Shown here one piece after another: positions 6,850 through 13,522 of a stretch of 17,167 bases of DNA. Under the pieces are notes generated by a model, which saw nothing but the letters and a program-made list of their open reading frames with translations, was not told the origin of the DNA and searched no databases. Each line of letters opens with the position of its first letter. Positions within the stretch are counted from its first letter, which is position 1. The position numbers and the translations under genes are program-made. Source of the DNA: JBCBAP01 sp038532435 (lineage in GTDB: Bacteria; Pseudomonadota; Alphaproteobacteria; Rhodobacterales; Rhodobacteraceae); assembly GCA_038532435.1 (NCBI GenBank), contig JBCBAP010000069.1, forward strand, positions 1-17,167, read 5' to 3'.

Positions 6850-7305
6850 TCAGCCGCGGCGGGGTCCACCGCCATGACGGCCCCGGCCCTGGCCTGCACG
6901 CTCCTCGAACTCCTCGGCGGAGATCACCCCGTCATCGTTCGCATCGAGGCGGGAGAAGATGCGGTCCGCATTGCCCGGGGAGGTTTCCGCAAGGCTGAGG
7001 GTGCCGTTATCGTCCTCGTCCGCCCGGTCGATGAAGCGTTCGATGCGCTGGGTCATCCGGTCCGCGTCGCGCTGTTCCGCCCGTGCCAGCAGTTCTGCCT
7101 GGCTCAGTTCGCCGTCGCCGTTGGTGTCAACCTCGGCAAAGCGGGCGGCGCGCATCGCCTCCATCTCCGCCGGGGTGACCTGTCCGTCACCGTTTGTGTC
7201 GATCGCCTCGAAATCGAAGCGGGCTCCGCGGTCATCCGCCACCACAGCGGTTGCAAGTGCGGAAAGCACGAGTGCGGCAGTTGCCGGGATCATGATGCGT
7301 TTCAT
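6850..7305 (-). CDS. Secreted EF-hand calcium-binding protein (calmodulin-like repeats)
   Basis: The 151-residue precursor starts with a signal peptide (about 1-23, cleavage likely after AVVA). It then carries four canonical 12-residue EF-hand loops at about 36-47 (DTNGDGQVTPAE), 60-71 (DTNGDGELSQAE), 96-107 (DEDDNGTLSLAE) and 121-132 (DANDDGVISAEE). Every loop keeps an acidic residue at position 1, Gly at 6 and Glu at 12, so all four should bind calcium. The tail is rich in Gly, Arg and His. It is probably periplasmic. It heads a minus-strand cluster with the ECF sigma factor, 63 bases upstream of that gene. This suggests it is a target or a partner of the sigma system, which is inference. 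The ATG at 7305 has a GGAACT/AAAGG site. Confidence 0.9.
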   Translation of the reverse strand: MKRIMIPATAALVLSALATAVVADDRGARFDFEAIDTNGDGQVTPAEMEAMRAARFAEVDTNGDGELSQAELLARAEQRDADRMTQRIERFIDRADEDDNGTLSLAETSPGNADRIFSRLDANDDGVISAEEFEERAGQGRGRHGGGPRRG

Positions 7306-7335
7306 ACTCGATAGTTCCTTTTCTCATCGTTCTGA

Positions 7336-7350
7336 CCGGTGTCTCACCGG
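7336..7350 (-). other. Short hairpin in the EF-hand gene leader
   Basis: A perfect 6-base-pair stem (CCGGTG/CACCGG) with a TCT loop on the plus strand lies about 30 bases upstream of the EF-hand start codon. It would be in the 5' untranslated region if transcription starts near 7366. It may be chance. Confidence 0.35.
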
Positions 7351-7373
7351 CCGATATTGATCAAACGGGACCA

Positions 7374-7398
7374 GGACTGAATTCCGTCGCGCGGGTTC
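7374..7398 (-). promoter_or_regulatory. Possible ECF-type promoter of the EF-hand gene
   Basis: On the minus strand GAACC (7398-7394) is followed after 16 bases by GTCC (7377-7374). This fits the general shape of ECF sigma promoters (AAC-containing -35, GTC-type -10, 16-17 base spacer). It would start transcription about 60 bases before the EF-hand gene, making autoregulation possible. The motif is short and was not found again in front of the sigma gene. Confidence 0.3.
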
Positions 7399-7426
7399 AA
7401 ATTTTTTCTTGCGGTCCCGCTTGCGA

Positions 7427-7456
7427 CATCCCGACGCGAGGCAGGTTGTCGGGATG
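7427..7456. repeat. Perfect 9-base inverted repeat in the divergent promoter region
   Basis: CATCCCGAC and GTCGGGATG are separated by 12 bases. It lies in the gap between the divergent EF-hand and DUF983 genes, ending four bases before the GGAGGGGG ribosome site of DUF983. It could be an operator or an mRNA leader hairpin near the ribosome site. Confidence 0.5.
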
Positions 7457-7477
7457 CGCGGGAGGGGGCTGTGCCCT

Positions 7478-7891
7478 ATGTTCCACAGCATGAAAGACAC
7501 CAGCACCCTTCAGGATGTGGGCGATGACCGCCCTGTAAAGCCCGCCCTCTGGTCGGGCTGGCAGCGGAAGTGTCCGTCCTGCGGCACCGGTCCGATGATG
7601 GACGGCTACCTTCAGGTGCGCAAAAGCTGTGCGGTCTGTGGTACCGAGCTTCACCATCATCGTGCGGATGATGGGCCGGCCTGGGCCACAATGCTGATCG
7701 CGGGACATCTGATGGCCCCGCTGATGCTGATCATCTATGAGACCTGGCGGCCGGAGGGCTGGGTGATGGGCGTGGGCCTGTCCGTGATCTTCGTGCTGCT
7801 GGCGCTGTACCTGCTGCCGCGCATCAAGGGAATGTTCGTCGCGTTCCAGTGGGCCAAGCGGATGCACGGTTTCGGCCACCCGCAACGCTGA
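7478..7891 (+). CDS. DUF983 family zinc-ribbon membrane protein
   Basis: The 137-residue protein has a zinc-ribbon-like N-terminal part with two CxxC pairs (CPSC at 32-35 and CAVC at 51-54). A DDGPAW segment follows, then two membrane helices at about 68-88 and 96-115, then the family's C-terminal LPRIKGMFVAFQWAKRMHGF. This order is typical of DUF983 in Rhodobacteraceae; the function is unknown. The start at 7478 is chosen because GGAGGGGG ends about nine bases before it. ATG 7490 (MKDTST...) is the alternative, but is over 20 bases from that site. The Nudix gene follows 63 bases downstream and has its own promoter candidate. Confidence 0.85.
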   Translation: MFHSMKDTSTLQDVGDDRPVKPALWSGWQRKCPSCGTGPMMDGYLQVRKSCAVCGTELHHHRADDGPAWATMLIAGHLMAPLMLIIYETWRPEGWVMGVGLSVIFVLLALYLLPRIKGMFVAFQWAKRMHGFGHPQR

Positions 7892-7892
7892 C

Positions 7893-7920
7893 TCGACGGC
7901 GCCGGACGAGCGCCTATAGT
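7893..7920 (+). promoter_or_regulatory. Candidate promoter of the Nudix hydrolase gene
   Basis: TCGACG (7893-7898) and TATAGT (7915-7920) are 16 bases apart. They match the sigma-70 consensus at four and five of six positions. The start codon is 34 bases past the -10. Confidence 0.42.
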
Positions 7921-7954
7921 CAGGGCTTCCGCAAGCGTCACGAGGCACCCCGGC

Positions 7955-8626
7955 ATGACCGATCCCGACACTGTACCGATCCGCGACGCGGCGACGGTCG
8001 TTCTGTGGCGGCAGTCCGGCGGGGCGCACGAGGTTCTGATGGGCCAGCGCGGTGCACGTGCGGTTTTCATGCCTAACAAGTTTGTCTTTCCCGGCGGTGC
8101 GGTGGATGCGGAGGATGCGGATCTGCCGCTTGCCTCCGACCTTGAGGCGCCGGAGGCCGCGCGCCTGACCCAGCATAACCGCGGACCGGGGCCGCAGACA
8201 CTTGCCTGCGCGGCGGTGCGCGAACTGTGGGAGGAGACGGGGCTGACCCTCGGACTTGCGGCGCATGCAAACGCGGATGTGCCCGAGACCTGGCGCGGCT
8301 TCTACGCGCCGGGGGTGGCGCCGCGTCTCGATCCGCTCCAGTTCATTTTTCGCGCCGTCACCCCACCGGGCCGTCCCCGCCGGTTCGACGCCCGGTTCTT
8401 TCTCACTCCGGCGGAGGCCGTGCTGGGTGATCCGGAGGATTTCTCCGGCGCGTGCGACGAGCTGAGCCACCTGCACTGGGTACCTTTGCGGGAGGCGCGC
8501 CAACTCGCCCTGCCGTTCATCACCGACGTCGTCCTGTCGGAGGTCGAGGCGATCCTCGGGGGAGAGGCGCGCCCGGTTCCGTTCTTCGATCACGATGCGG
8601 AACGGTCGCACTTTCACATGTTGTGA
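7955..8626 (+). CDS. Nudix hydrolase with interrupted Nudix box (NUDT19-like)
   Basis: The 223-residue protein begins with a beta strand (AATVVLWRQ) and FPGGAVDAEDAD. The second half of the Nudix box, AAVRELWEETGL, comes only at about 87-97, after an insert of roughly 30 residues. The key REXXEE-G residues are R89, E90, E93, E94 and G96. Such an insertion inside the box is known in the NUDT19/coenzyme A diphosphatase-like branch, so the substrate may be an acyl-CoA or another nucleoside diphosphate derivative. That is inference from the layout. It should be cytoplasmic and magnesium dependent. The ATG has GAGG ten bases upstream. It ends about 120 bases before rpmG, which has its own promoter. 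Confidence 0.87.
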   Translation: MTDPDTVPIRDAATVVLWRQSGGAHEVLMGQRGARAVFMPNKFVFPGGAVDAEDADLPLASDLEAPEAARLTQHNRGPGPQTLACAAVRELWEETGLTLGLAAHANADVPETWRGFYAPGVAPRLDPLQFIFRAVTPPGRPRRFDARFFLTPAEAVLGDPEDFSGACDELSHLHWVPLREARQLALPFITDVVLSEVEAILGGEARPVPFFDHDAERSHFHML

Positions 8627-8636
8627 GGGGCGGCCC

Positions 8637-8664
8637 TTGACTCTCCCCCGCTGATGCGTAGAAA
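8637..8664 (+). promoter_or_regulatory. Promoter of rpmG
   Basis: TTGACT (8637-8642) and TAGAAA (8659-8664) are separated by 16 bases, a near-consensus housekeeping promoter for alphaproteobacteria. It predicts a leader of about 80 bases before the rpmG start. That leader can form a hairpin CGCGC-AACCG-GCGCG at 8688-8702. Confidence 0.6.
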
Positions 8665-8749
8665 GCAGCTTCCGAGATTTGACGGCCCGCGCAACCGGCG
8701 CGCTGTGCCAGGTAACAAGGGCCAGTGGGTCCGCTGAGGAGATGGGTCA

Positions 8750-8917
8750 ATGGCGAAGCCGACCACCGTTAAAATCCGCCTGAACTCGACCGCAGGCACG
8801 GGCCACTTCTACGTGACCCAGAAGAATTCCCGCACGATGACCGAGAAGATGTCGGTGCGGAAGTACGACCCCGTTGCGCGCAAGCACGTGGAGTACAAGG
8901 AAGGCAAGATCAAGTAA
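8750..8917 (+). CDS. rpmG: 50S ribosomal protein L33
   Basis: A short gene of 55 residues. The protein begins MAKPTTVKIRLNSTAGTGHF, followed by YVTQKNSRTM, MSVRKYDPVARKHV and the C-terminal KEGKIK. This is the full-length L33 of alphaproteobacteria, the Cys-free form lacking the zinc-binding CxxC pairs. It is a component of the large ribosomal subunit. GAGGAG lies eight bases before the ATG. It is a single-gene unit, with a near-consensus promoter upstream and a strong intrinsic terminator 25 bases after the stop. Confidence 0.97.
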   Translation: MAKPTTVKIRLNSTAGTGHFYVTQKNSRTMTEKMSVRKYDPVARKHVEYKEGKIK

Positions 8918-8941
8918 GATCACGCCGGACGAAGGACAGTC

Positions 8942-8969
8942 GAGGCGGTGCGCAAGCGCCGCCTCTTTT
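8942..8969 (+). terminator. Intrinsic terminator of rpmG
   Basis: A 10-base-pair stem (GAGGCGGTGC with GCGCCGCCTC, one G-U pair) is closed by a GCAA tetraloop and followed directly by TTTT. It is a textbook rho-independent terminator. The next gene starts 17 bases later, so that gene depends on read-through or a promoter within this region. Confidence 0.85.
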
Positions 8970-8985
8970 CGTTGGAGCATAGCCG

Positions 8986-9306
8986 ATGCGGACCCTGTTC
9001 GTTTGCGGAAAGGCGCGGATGCGCAGTCCCACGGCGGCGGATGTCGCAGCGACCTTTCCGAACGTTGAAAGCGATTTCGCCGGGGTCAGTGGTGATGCGG
9101 TGGAGCGGGTGTCGCTCGATCAGGTGGACTGGGCCGATGTGATCTTTGTCATGGAGACGGTTCACAAGCGGAAACTGACGGCGCAGTTCGGCAGTGCGCT
9201 GCGCGGCAAGCGGATCGTGGTGCTCTCGATCCCCGACATGTACGCCTACGGCGACCCGGATCTGATAGCGCGGCTCCAACCGCTGCTGAAGTCCCACCTC
9301 ACCTGA
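8986..9306 (+). CDS. Small protein-tyrosine-phosphatase-like protein (COG4551 type)
   Basis: The 106-residue protein begins MRTLFVCGKARMRSPTAADV. The Cys (C7), five residues, Arg (R13), Ser form a phosphatase P-loop (CX5RS) like the low-molecular-weight tyrosine phosphatases, whose usual form is CxGNxCRSP. A DMYAYGDPDLI segment near the C terminus could supply the general-acid Asp. The protein is shorter than classical members (about 150 residues) and matches the predicted tyrosine phosphatase group COG4551. The physiological target is unknown. GGAG lies nine bases before the ATG. It is close behind the rpmG terminator and ends at a bidirectional terminator shared with the Bax-inhibitor gene. 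Confidence 0.8.
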   Translation: MRTLFVCGKARMRSPTAADVAATFPNVESDFAGVSGDAVERVSLDQVDWADVIFVMETVHKRKLTAQFGSALRGKRIVVLSIPDMYAYGDPDLIARLQPLLKSHLT

Positions 9307-9314
9307 CTTAAACA

Positions 9315-9342
9315 AAAAGGGCCGGGAAAACCCGGCCCTTTT
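9315..9342. terminator. Bidirectional intrinsic terminator
   Basis: AAAAGGGCCGGG, an AAAA loop, and CCCGGCCCTTTT make a 12-base-pair stem whose GC core is flanked by A on one side and T on the other. It therefore works on both strands: it ends the phosphatase transcript on the plus strand and the Bax-inhibitor transcript on the minus strand. Confidence 0.88.
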
Positions 9343-9361
9343 GTCGTCTCTGGAGCGGTGC

Positions 9362-10126
9362 TTACTCGCGGCTGCCGAACAGCTGCAGCATCATGATGAA
9401 CATGTTGATGAAGTTCAGGTACAGGCTCAGTGCGCCCATGATCGCCGACTTCTCAAGCCATGCCTCGCCACCCGACTGGGTCGCGTAGTAGAGGTATTCA
9501 TTCTTCAGCCGCTGGGTGTCGTAGGCGGTCAGACCCGCGAAGACGAGCACACCAATGACGGAGATCGCGAACATCAGCGCGCTGCTTGCGAGGAAGATGT
9601 TGATGATCGACGCGACGACCACACCGATCAGGCCCATCAGCAGGAACGAACCCCAGCCGCTGAGATCCTTTTTCGTCGTGTAGCCGTAGAGCGAGATACC
9701 CGCGAACATGATCGCCGTCGCGAAGAAGATCTGCGCGATCGACATGCCCGTGAACACGGCGAAAATCCAGGCGATCGACAGACCCATCACGCCCGCGAAG
9801 ACGTAGAAGAGCATCTGCGCCGCCGAGGCGGACAGCCGGTTGATCCCCATGCTCAGACCGAAGACAAAGGCGAGCGGGGCGAACATGATCACGTAGCGCA
9901 GCGGGCTGCTGAACATGGCGACGATGAACTCGGCCGGGAACAGCGTGGTTTCCTGGTTGTTCACGACCGCGCGGAAATCCATGCCCACCATGTAGGCGAT
10001 CAGTCCGGTGATCACCATGGCCACGGACATCAGCCCGTAAACCTTGTTCATGTGGGCGCGGAGACCTGCGTCGATCTCGGCGCTGACGCCAACGCCGGTT
10101 TGGCGAAGGGAGTCGTATTGTGCCAT
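9362..10126 (-). CDS. Bax inhibitor-1/YccA family membrane protein
   Basis: The 254-residue protein has a short cytoplasmic N terminus (MAQYDSLRQTGVGVSAEIDAG) and then seven hydrophobic helices spread over about 30-250. It includes the family's HMNKVYGLM, ISLYGYTTKKDLSGWGSFLLMGLIG and AYDTQRLKN segments. The conserved Asp in AYDTQ is part of the proton/calcium-sensing pair in characterised bacterial relatives such as BsYetJ. These are inner-membrane proteins thought to be pH-gated ion leak channels or stress protectors that interact with FtsH. AGGAGG sits ten bases before the ATG. The gene ends at a bidirectional terminator. Its upstream region carries a 17-base near-palindrome and two tandem hairpins. 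Confidence 0.93.
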   Translation of the reverse strand: MAQYDSLRQTGVGVSAEIDAGLRAHMNKVYGLMSVAMVITGLIAYMVGMDFRAVVNNQETTLFPAEFIVAMFSSPLRYVIMFAPLAFVFGLSMGINRLSASAAQMLFYVFAGVMGLSIAWIFAVFTGMSIAQIFFATAIMFAGISLYGYTTKKDLSGWGSFLLMGLIGVVVASIINIFLASSALMFAISVIGVLVFAGLTAYDTQRLKNEYLYYATQSGGEAWLEKSAIMGALSLYLNFINMFIMMLQLFGSRE

Positions 10127-10159
10127 TGCTATGTTGCCTCCTGAGCAAAACGAAACAGC

Positions 10160-10176
10160 GTGGTATGACAGACCAC
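10160..10176. promoter_or_regulatory. Near-perfect 17-base palindrome upstream of the Bax-inhibitor gene
   Basis: GTGGTATGACAGACCAC is symmetric at seven of eight pairs around its central base and lies 34 bases before the start codon. This is an operator-like arrangement, although a small RNA hairpin in the leader is equally possible. Confidence 0.4.
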
Positions 10177-10192
10177 ATCGCTCAACAATATC

Positions 10193-10249
10193 GGCGCGAA
10201 ACCGGGCTTTTTCAACCCGGTTTCGCGCCGGCTTCCATTGAATGGAAGC
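10193..10249. repeat. Two adjacent perfect hairpins between the permease and Bax-inhibitor genes
   Basis: The first is a 14-base-pair stem (GGCGCGAAACCGGG at 10193-10206 with its complement at 10216-10229, 9-base loop). One base further is an 8-base-pair stem (GCTTCCAT at 10231-10238 with ATGGAAGC at 10242-10249, TGA loop). They begin 12 bases after the permease stop on the minus strand. Neither is followed by a T tract on either strand, so they may act as a transcript-end stabiliser, a leaky terminator or a REP-like element. Confidence 0.65.
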
Positions 10250-10261
10250 GATAATCTTGAG

Positions 10262-12784
10262 TTAATCTCTCGCGCGGAGCACCTGTGCGGGTCGTACGGA
10301 GAGGGGGCGCATCGCGAAGAGGAGCCCTGCGAGCAGGCTGGCAAGCGCGCCGCCGAGCACAATGCCGATCGCCGATACGGGTTCGAACGTGTAGTCCGTG
10401 TCCATCACATAGGTCATCACGCCCCAACCCGCGAGCGCTCCCGCGAAAATCGCGACGATCCCGGCCGCAGCGCCAAGGATGGCGGAGCGCAGTGCGAAGC
10501 TCGAGAGGATGCTGCCCCGGGTCGCCCCAATGGTCTTGAGCACCGCGGATTCGAAAACCCTCCGGCTTTCCCCAGCCGCCGCTGCCCCGATCAGCACGAC
10601 GAAGCCGGTGACAAGTGTTGCGGCCGCGCCGAAGGACGTCGCCGCCGCGAGGCCCGCAAGCGCCTCGCTCACCCGGTCGATGGCATCCCGCACGCGGATG
10701 GCGGTGATGTTCGGGAACGCCTGGCTCAGGTCTCGCAGCAGCGGTGCTTCCGCCTGTTCTTGTGCGTAGAGCGTCGCGATATGGGTGTGCGGCGCACCGG
10801 CAAGCGCGCCCGGGTTCATCGACATGATGAAATTGATGCCCATGTTGGAGAAATCGACGACGCGGAAGTTGACGATCTCCGCTTCTATATCCCGGCCGAG
10901 GATGTTGACCGTGATCTTGTCGCCGAGGGTCAGGCCAAGCTCCCGCGCTTCCTCATCGGCGAAGCTCACGATGGGCGGGCCGTCATAGCTTTCGTCCCAC
11001 CAGTCGCCCTCGGTGATAATCGCGCCTTCGGGCGGCACGTTGGAATAGGTCACGCCCCGGTCGCCGTTCAGCGTCCAGTGATCCCCCGCAACCTCCCGTG
11101 CCGGCGCGCCGTTGATGCGGGTGATGATCCCGCGCAGCATCGGGGCGGTGTCGATCTGGTCAACGCCTTCCTGCGCATTGGCCCGGTCGAGGAATTCGGG
11201 AAGCTGCCCGTTTTGGATGTCGACCATGAAGTAGGCGGGGGCAATGTCGGGCAGGTCCTGCGCGATGGCGTTGCGCATGTTCGTGTCGATCTGACCGACC
11301 GCGGCGAGCACCGTCAGGCCTAGGCCCAGCGACAGGACCACGGGCATCGCCTCGCTGCCCGGTCCGCCAACAGCACCGAGGGCGAGGCGAACGGAGGTGC
11401 GCCCCCGCGCCCAGCGTTGCCGAGCCGCACGCCCGGTCATCCAGCGTGCAGCCATCGCTGAGAGTGCGAGGAGTGCCAGCGCCCCCACGATCCCGCCCGC
11501 GGACCAGAGCGCTAGTGTCGGGATGCCGGAGAAGTAGGCAGCGGCGGAGATCAGCGCGACCGCAAGCAGGGCCACGGCCAGCAGATAGGCCGGTCGGGGC
11601 AGGGAACGGCCTCGGGTCGCGACCTCCCGGAACAGGCGCGCTGCGCGAATGTCGCGGGCCTGCGCAAGCGGCCAGATCGTGAAGATGAGTGCGGTGAGCA
11701 TGCCGTAGTGGGCCGCCTCCGCGAGCGGTGTCGCGTAGACACCAAAAACTGCCGGGACCGGCAGGCCCGCCTCTATGATCGGTGCGAAGAGCGCGGGCAA
11801 CCCGGCGCCCAGCAAAAGCCCCAGGGCGATGCCAACAAGGGTGATCAGCCCCACCTGCATGAGGTAGACAAGGAAGATCGTCTGCCCGTCCGCGCCGAGC
11901 GTCTTGAGCGTCGCGATCACTTCCGTCTTCTTGTCGAGATAGGTCCGCACTGCCGCGGCGACGCCCACCCCGCCCACGGCAAGACCTGCGAGCCCGACAA
12001 GGACCAGGAATGATCCGATACGATCCACGAACCGGGCCACACCCGGTGCCCCGTTCCGGCTGTCGCGCCAGCGCAGACCGCTGTCGCGGAACAGCGCCTC
12101 CGCTTCCGCCTCCAGTGCTGTGAGGTCGGGATTGCCCGCGAATTGAAGCCGATAGTTCGATTCGAAAAGCGTGCCGGGCGTGATCAGACCGGACTCCGCG
12201 AGCGCGTCGAGCTGCACCAGCGTGCGTGGTCCAAGGGAAAAACCGGCCCCGCCCGCGTCGGGCTCCCGGATCAGCGCCGCGCGCAGTTCAAACTCTTGCG
12301 TCCCGAGGCGGAACCGATCGCCCGGCTCCATCCCGAGGCGCGCGATCAGCACCGGATCCATCACCCCGCCGGGAACTCCACCCTGGACGGACAGGGCCTC
12401 GTCGAGGGGCATCGCCGGGTCGAGGATCGCCTCGCCATAGATCGGATAGACCGCGTCGACGCCCTTCACCTGGGTGAGTGCGCGCTGGCCTTCGATGACG
12501 GCCATGGAGCGGAAATCCACGATTTCCGAGACGGATGCGGCGTTTTCTTCCATCCAGGCCCGCTCTGCCTCATCCGCGAACCGGTAGGTGAACCGCATGC
12601 TCGCGTCGCCACCGAGGATGGCGGCACCTTCCCGGTCCAATCCTTCCTGGATCGCCATGCGGACCGACCCGACAGCGGCGATCGCAGCGACCCCGAGGGC
12701 GAGGCAGGCTATGAAAATGCGAAAGCCCGCGAGCCCGCCCCGAAGTTCCCGCGCCGCGATGCGGCCGGCGATGGCAAGGCTCAT
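10262..12784 (-). CDS. ybbP: ABC transporter permease, FtsX family (YbbP-like)
   Basis: The 840-residue protein has the duplicated FtsX/MacB layout of YbbP. A first membrane helix (about 20-42) is followed by a large extracytoplasmic domain. Groups of helices follow near 260-380 and 400-450, then a second extracytoplasmic domain (about 510-700) and three final helices near 710-830. The cytoplasmic coupling segments KKTEVIATLKTLGA and ESAVLKTIGATRGSI, one in each half, are typical of FtsX domains that contact the ATPase. In MacB-type systems the pair transmits mechanical force across the membrane or extracts lipids or lipoproteins rather than moving a solute through a channel. The substrate is unknown. 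Its ATG overlaps the ATPase stop by four bases (12781-12784). Confidence 0.92.
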   Translation of the reverse strand: MSLAIAGRIAARELRGGLAGFRIFIACLALGVAAIAAVGSVRMAIQEGLDREGAAILGGDASMRFTYRFADEAERAWMEENAASVSEIVDFRSMAVIEGQRALTQVKGVDAVYPIYGEAILDPAMPLDEALSVQGGVPGGVMDPVLIARLGMEPGDRFRLGTQEFELRAALIREPDAGGAGFSLGPRTLVQLDALAESGLITPGTLFESNYRLQFAGNPDLTALEAEAEALFRDSGLRWRDSRNGAPGVARFVDRIGSFLVLVGLAGLAVGGVGVAAAVRTYLDKKTEVIATLKTLGADGQTIFLVYLMQVGLITLVGIALGLLLGAGLPALFAPIIEAGLPVPAVFGVYATPLAEAAHYGMLTALIFTIWPLAQARDIRAARLFREVATRGRSLPRPAYLLAVALLAVALISAAAYFSGIPTLALWSAGGIVGALALLALSAMAARWMTGRAARQRWARGRTSVRLALGAVGGPGSEAMPVVLSLGLGLTVLAAVGQIDTNMRNAIAQDLPDIAPAYFMVDIQNGQLPEFLDRANAQEGVDQIDTAPMLRGIITRINGAPAREVAGDHWTLNGDRGVTYSNVPPEGAIITEGDWWDESYDGPPIVSFADEEARELGLTLGDKITVNILGRDIEAEIVNFRVVDFSNMGINFIMSMNPGALAGAPHTHIATLYAQEQAEAPLLRDLSQAFPNITAIRVRDAIDRVSEALAGLAAATSFGAAATLVTGFVVLIGAAAAGESRRVFESAVLKTIGATRGSILSSFALRSAILGAAAGIVAIFAGALAGWGVMTYVMDTDYTFEPVSAIGIVLGGALASLLAGLLFAMRPLSVRPAQVLRARD

Positions 12785-13476
12785 TCCGCTGCCTCCTGCA
12801 CCGTTTCGCCTTCCAAATGCCCGTCGCGCAGTTGCGCAACCCGGTCGCAGCGGGCGGCAAGCTCCGGCGCGTGGGTCACCAGCACAAGGGTCGCGCCGTG
12901 CTTGTCCCGAAGGCCGAAAAGCAGGTCCATGATCGCCTGACCGGTTGGACCGTCGAGATTTCCGGTCGGCTCATCGGCGAGCAGGATCTCCGGCCGGGGT
13001 GCAGCGGCGCGGGCGAGGGCCACGCGCTGCTGTTCGCCGCCGGACATCTGCGCAGGATAGTGATCGATCCGGTCCCCCAGACCCACGGCGCGCAGTTCCG
13101 CCTCCGCCCGCTCGAACGCGTCACTGTCCCCGGCAAGCTCAAGTGGCGTCGCCACATTTTCCAGCGCCGTCATCGTCGGGATCAGGTGGAAAGACTGAAA
13201 GACCACCCCCATATGATCCCTGCGGAAGCGTGCCAGCTCATCTTCGTTCATCGCGGTGAGATCCTGGCCCAGCGCCGTAACCGACCCGCCGGTGGCCTGT
13301 TCCAGACCGCCCATCAGCATGAGGAGCGAGGATTTGCCCGACCCTGACGGGCCGATCAGCCCCAGAGTTTCCCCCCGATTGACGGAGAGCGAGATGCCCT
13401 TGAGAATGTCCACGTCACCTGCATTGCCCGCGAGGGTCAGCTGGGCGTCGGTGAGCGAGAGGATCGGATCGGTCAT
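12781..13476 (-). CDS. ybbA: ABC transporter ATP-binding protein (YbbA/LolD-like)
   Basis: The 231-residue ATPase has all the expected motifs: Walker A GPSGSGKS at 42-49, Q-loop Q94, signature MSGGEQQR at 144-151, Walker B ILLADEP at 164-170 with catalytic E169, and switch His H202. It is of the MacB/LolD/FtsE class, which works with FtsX-like permeases. The start at 13476 has GGAG seven bases upstream; the frame is open further, but that stretch has no family similarity. It is coupled to the permease gene by an ATGA overlap and divergent from the GDSL esterase gene, with 46 bases between start codons. The same divergent arrangement is known in E. coli (ybbAP/tesA). Confidence 0.95.
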   Translation of the reverse strand: MTDPILSLTDAQLTLAGNAGDVDILKGISLSVNRGETLGLIGPSGSGKSSLLMLMGGLEQATGGSVTALGQDLTAMNEDELARFRRDHMGVVFQSFHLIPTMTALENVATPLELAGDSDAFERAEAELRAVGLGDRIDHYPAQMSGGEQQRVALARAAAPRPEILLADEPTGNLDGPTGQAIMDLLFGLRDKHGATLVLVTHAPELAARCDRVAQLRDGHLEGETVQEAAE

Positions 13477-13522
13477 GTACAGGCTCCATGGCGGGGTTCC
13501 CGTGAGATATGGTGCGGGGCGG

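Noticed and set aside
5521..7314. 597-codon open frame on the plus strand opposite the sigma-factor cluster
   Set aside because: Shadow of four real minus-strand genes with clear domains; the translation is Arg/Ser/Pro-rich noise.
7397..8617. 406-codon open frame on the minus strand opposite DUF983 and the Nudix gene
   Set aside because: It is the complement of two recognisable genes in biased GC-rich codons; its translation is Arg/His/Pro/Gln-rich and has no family features.
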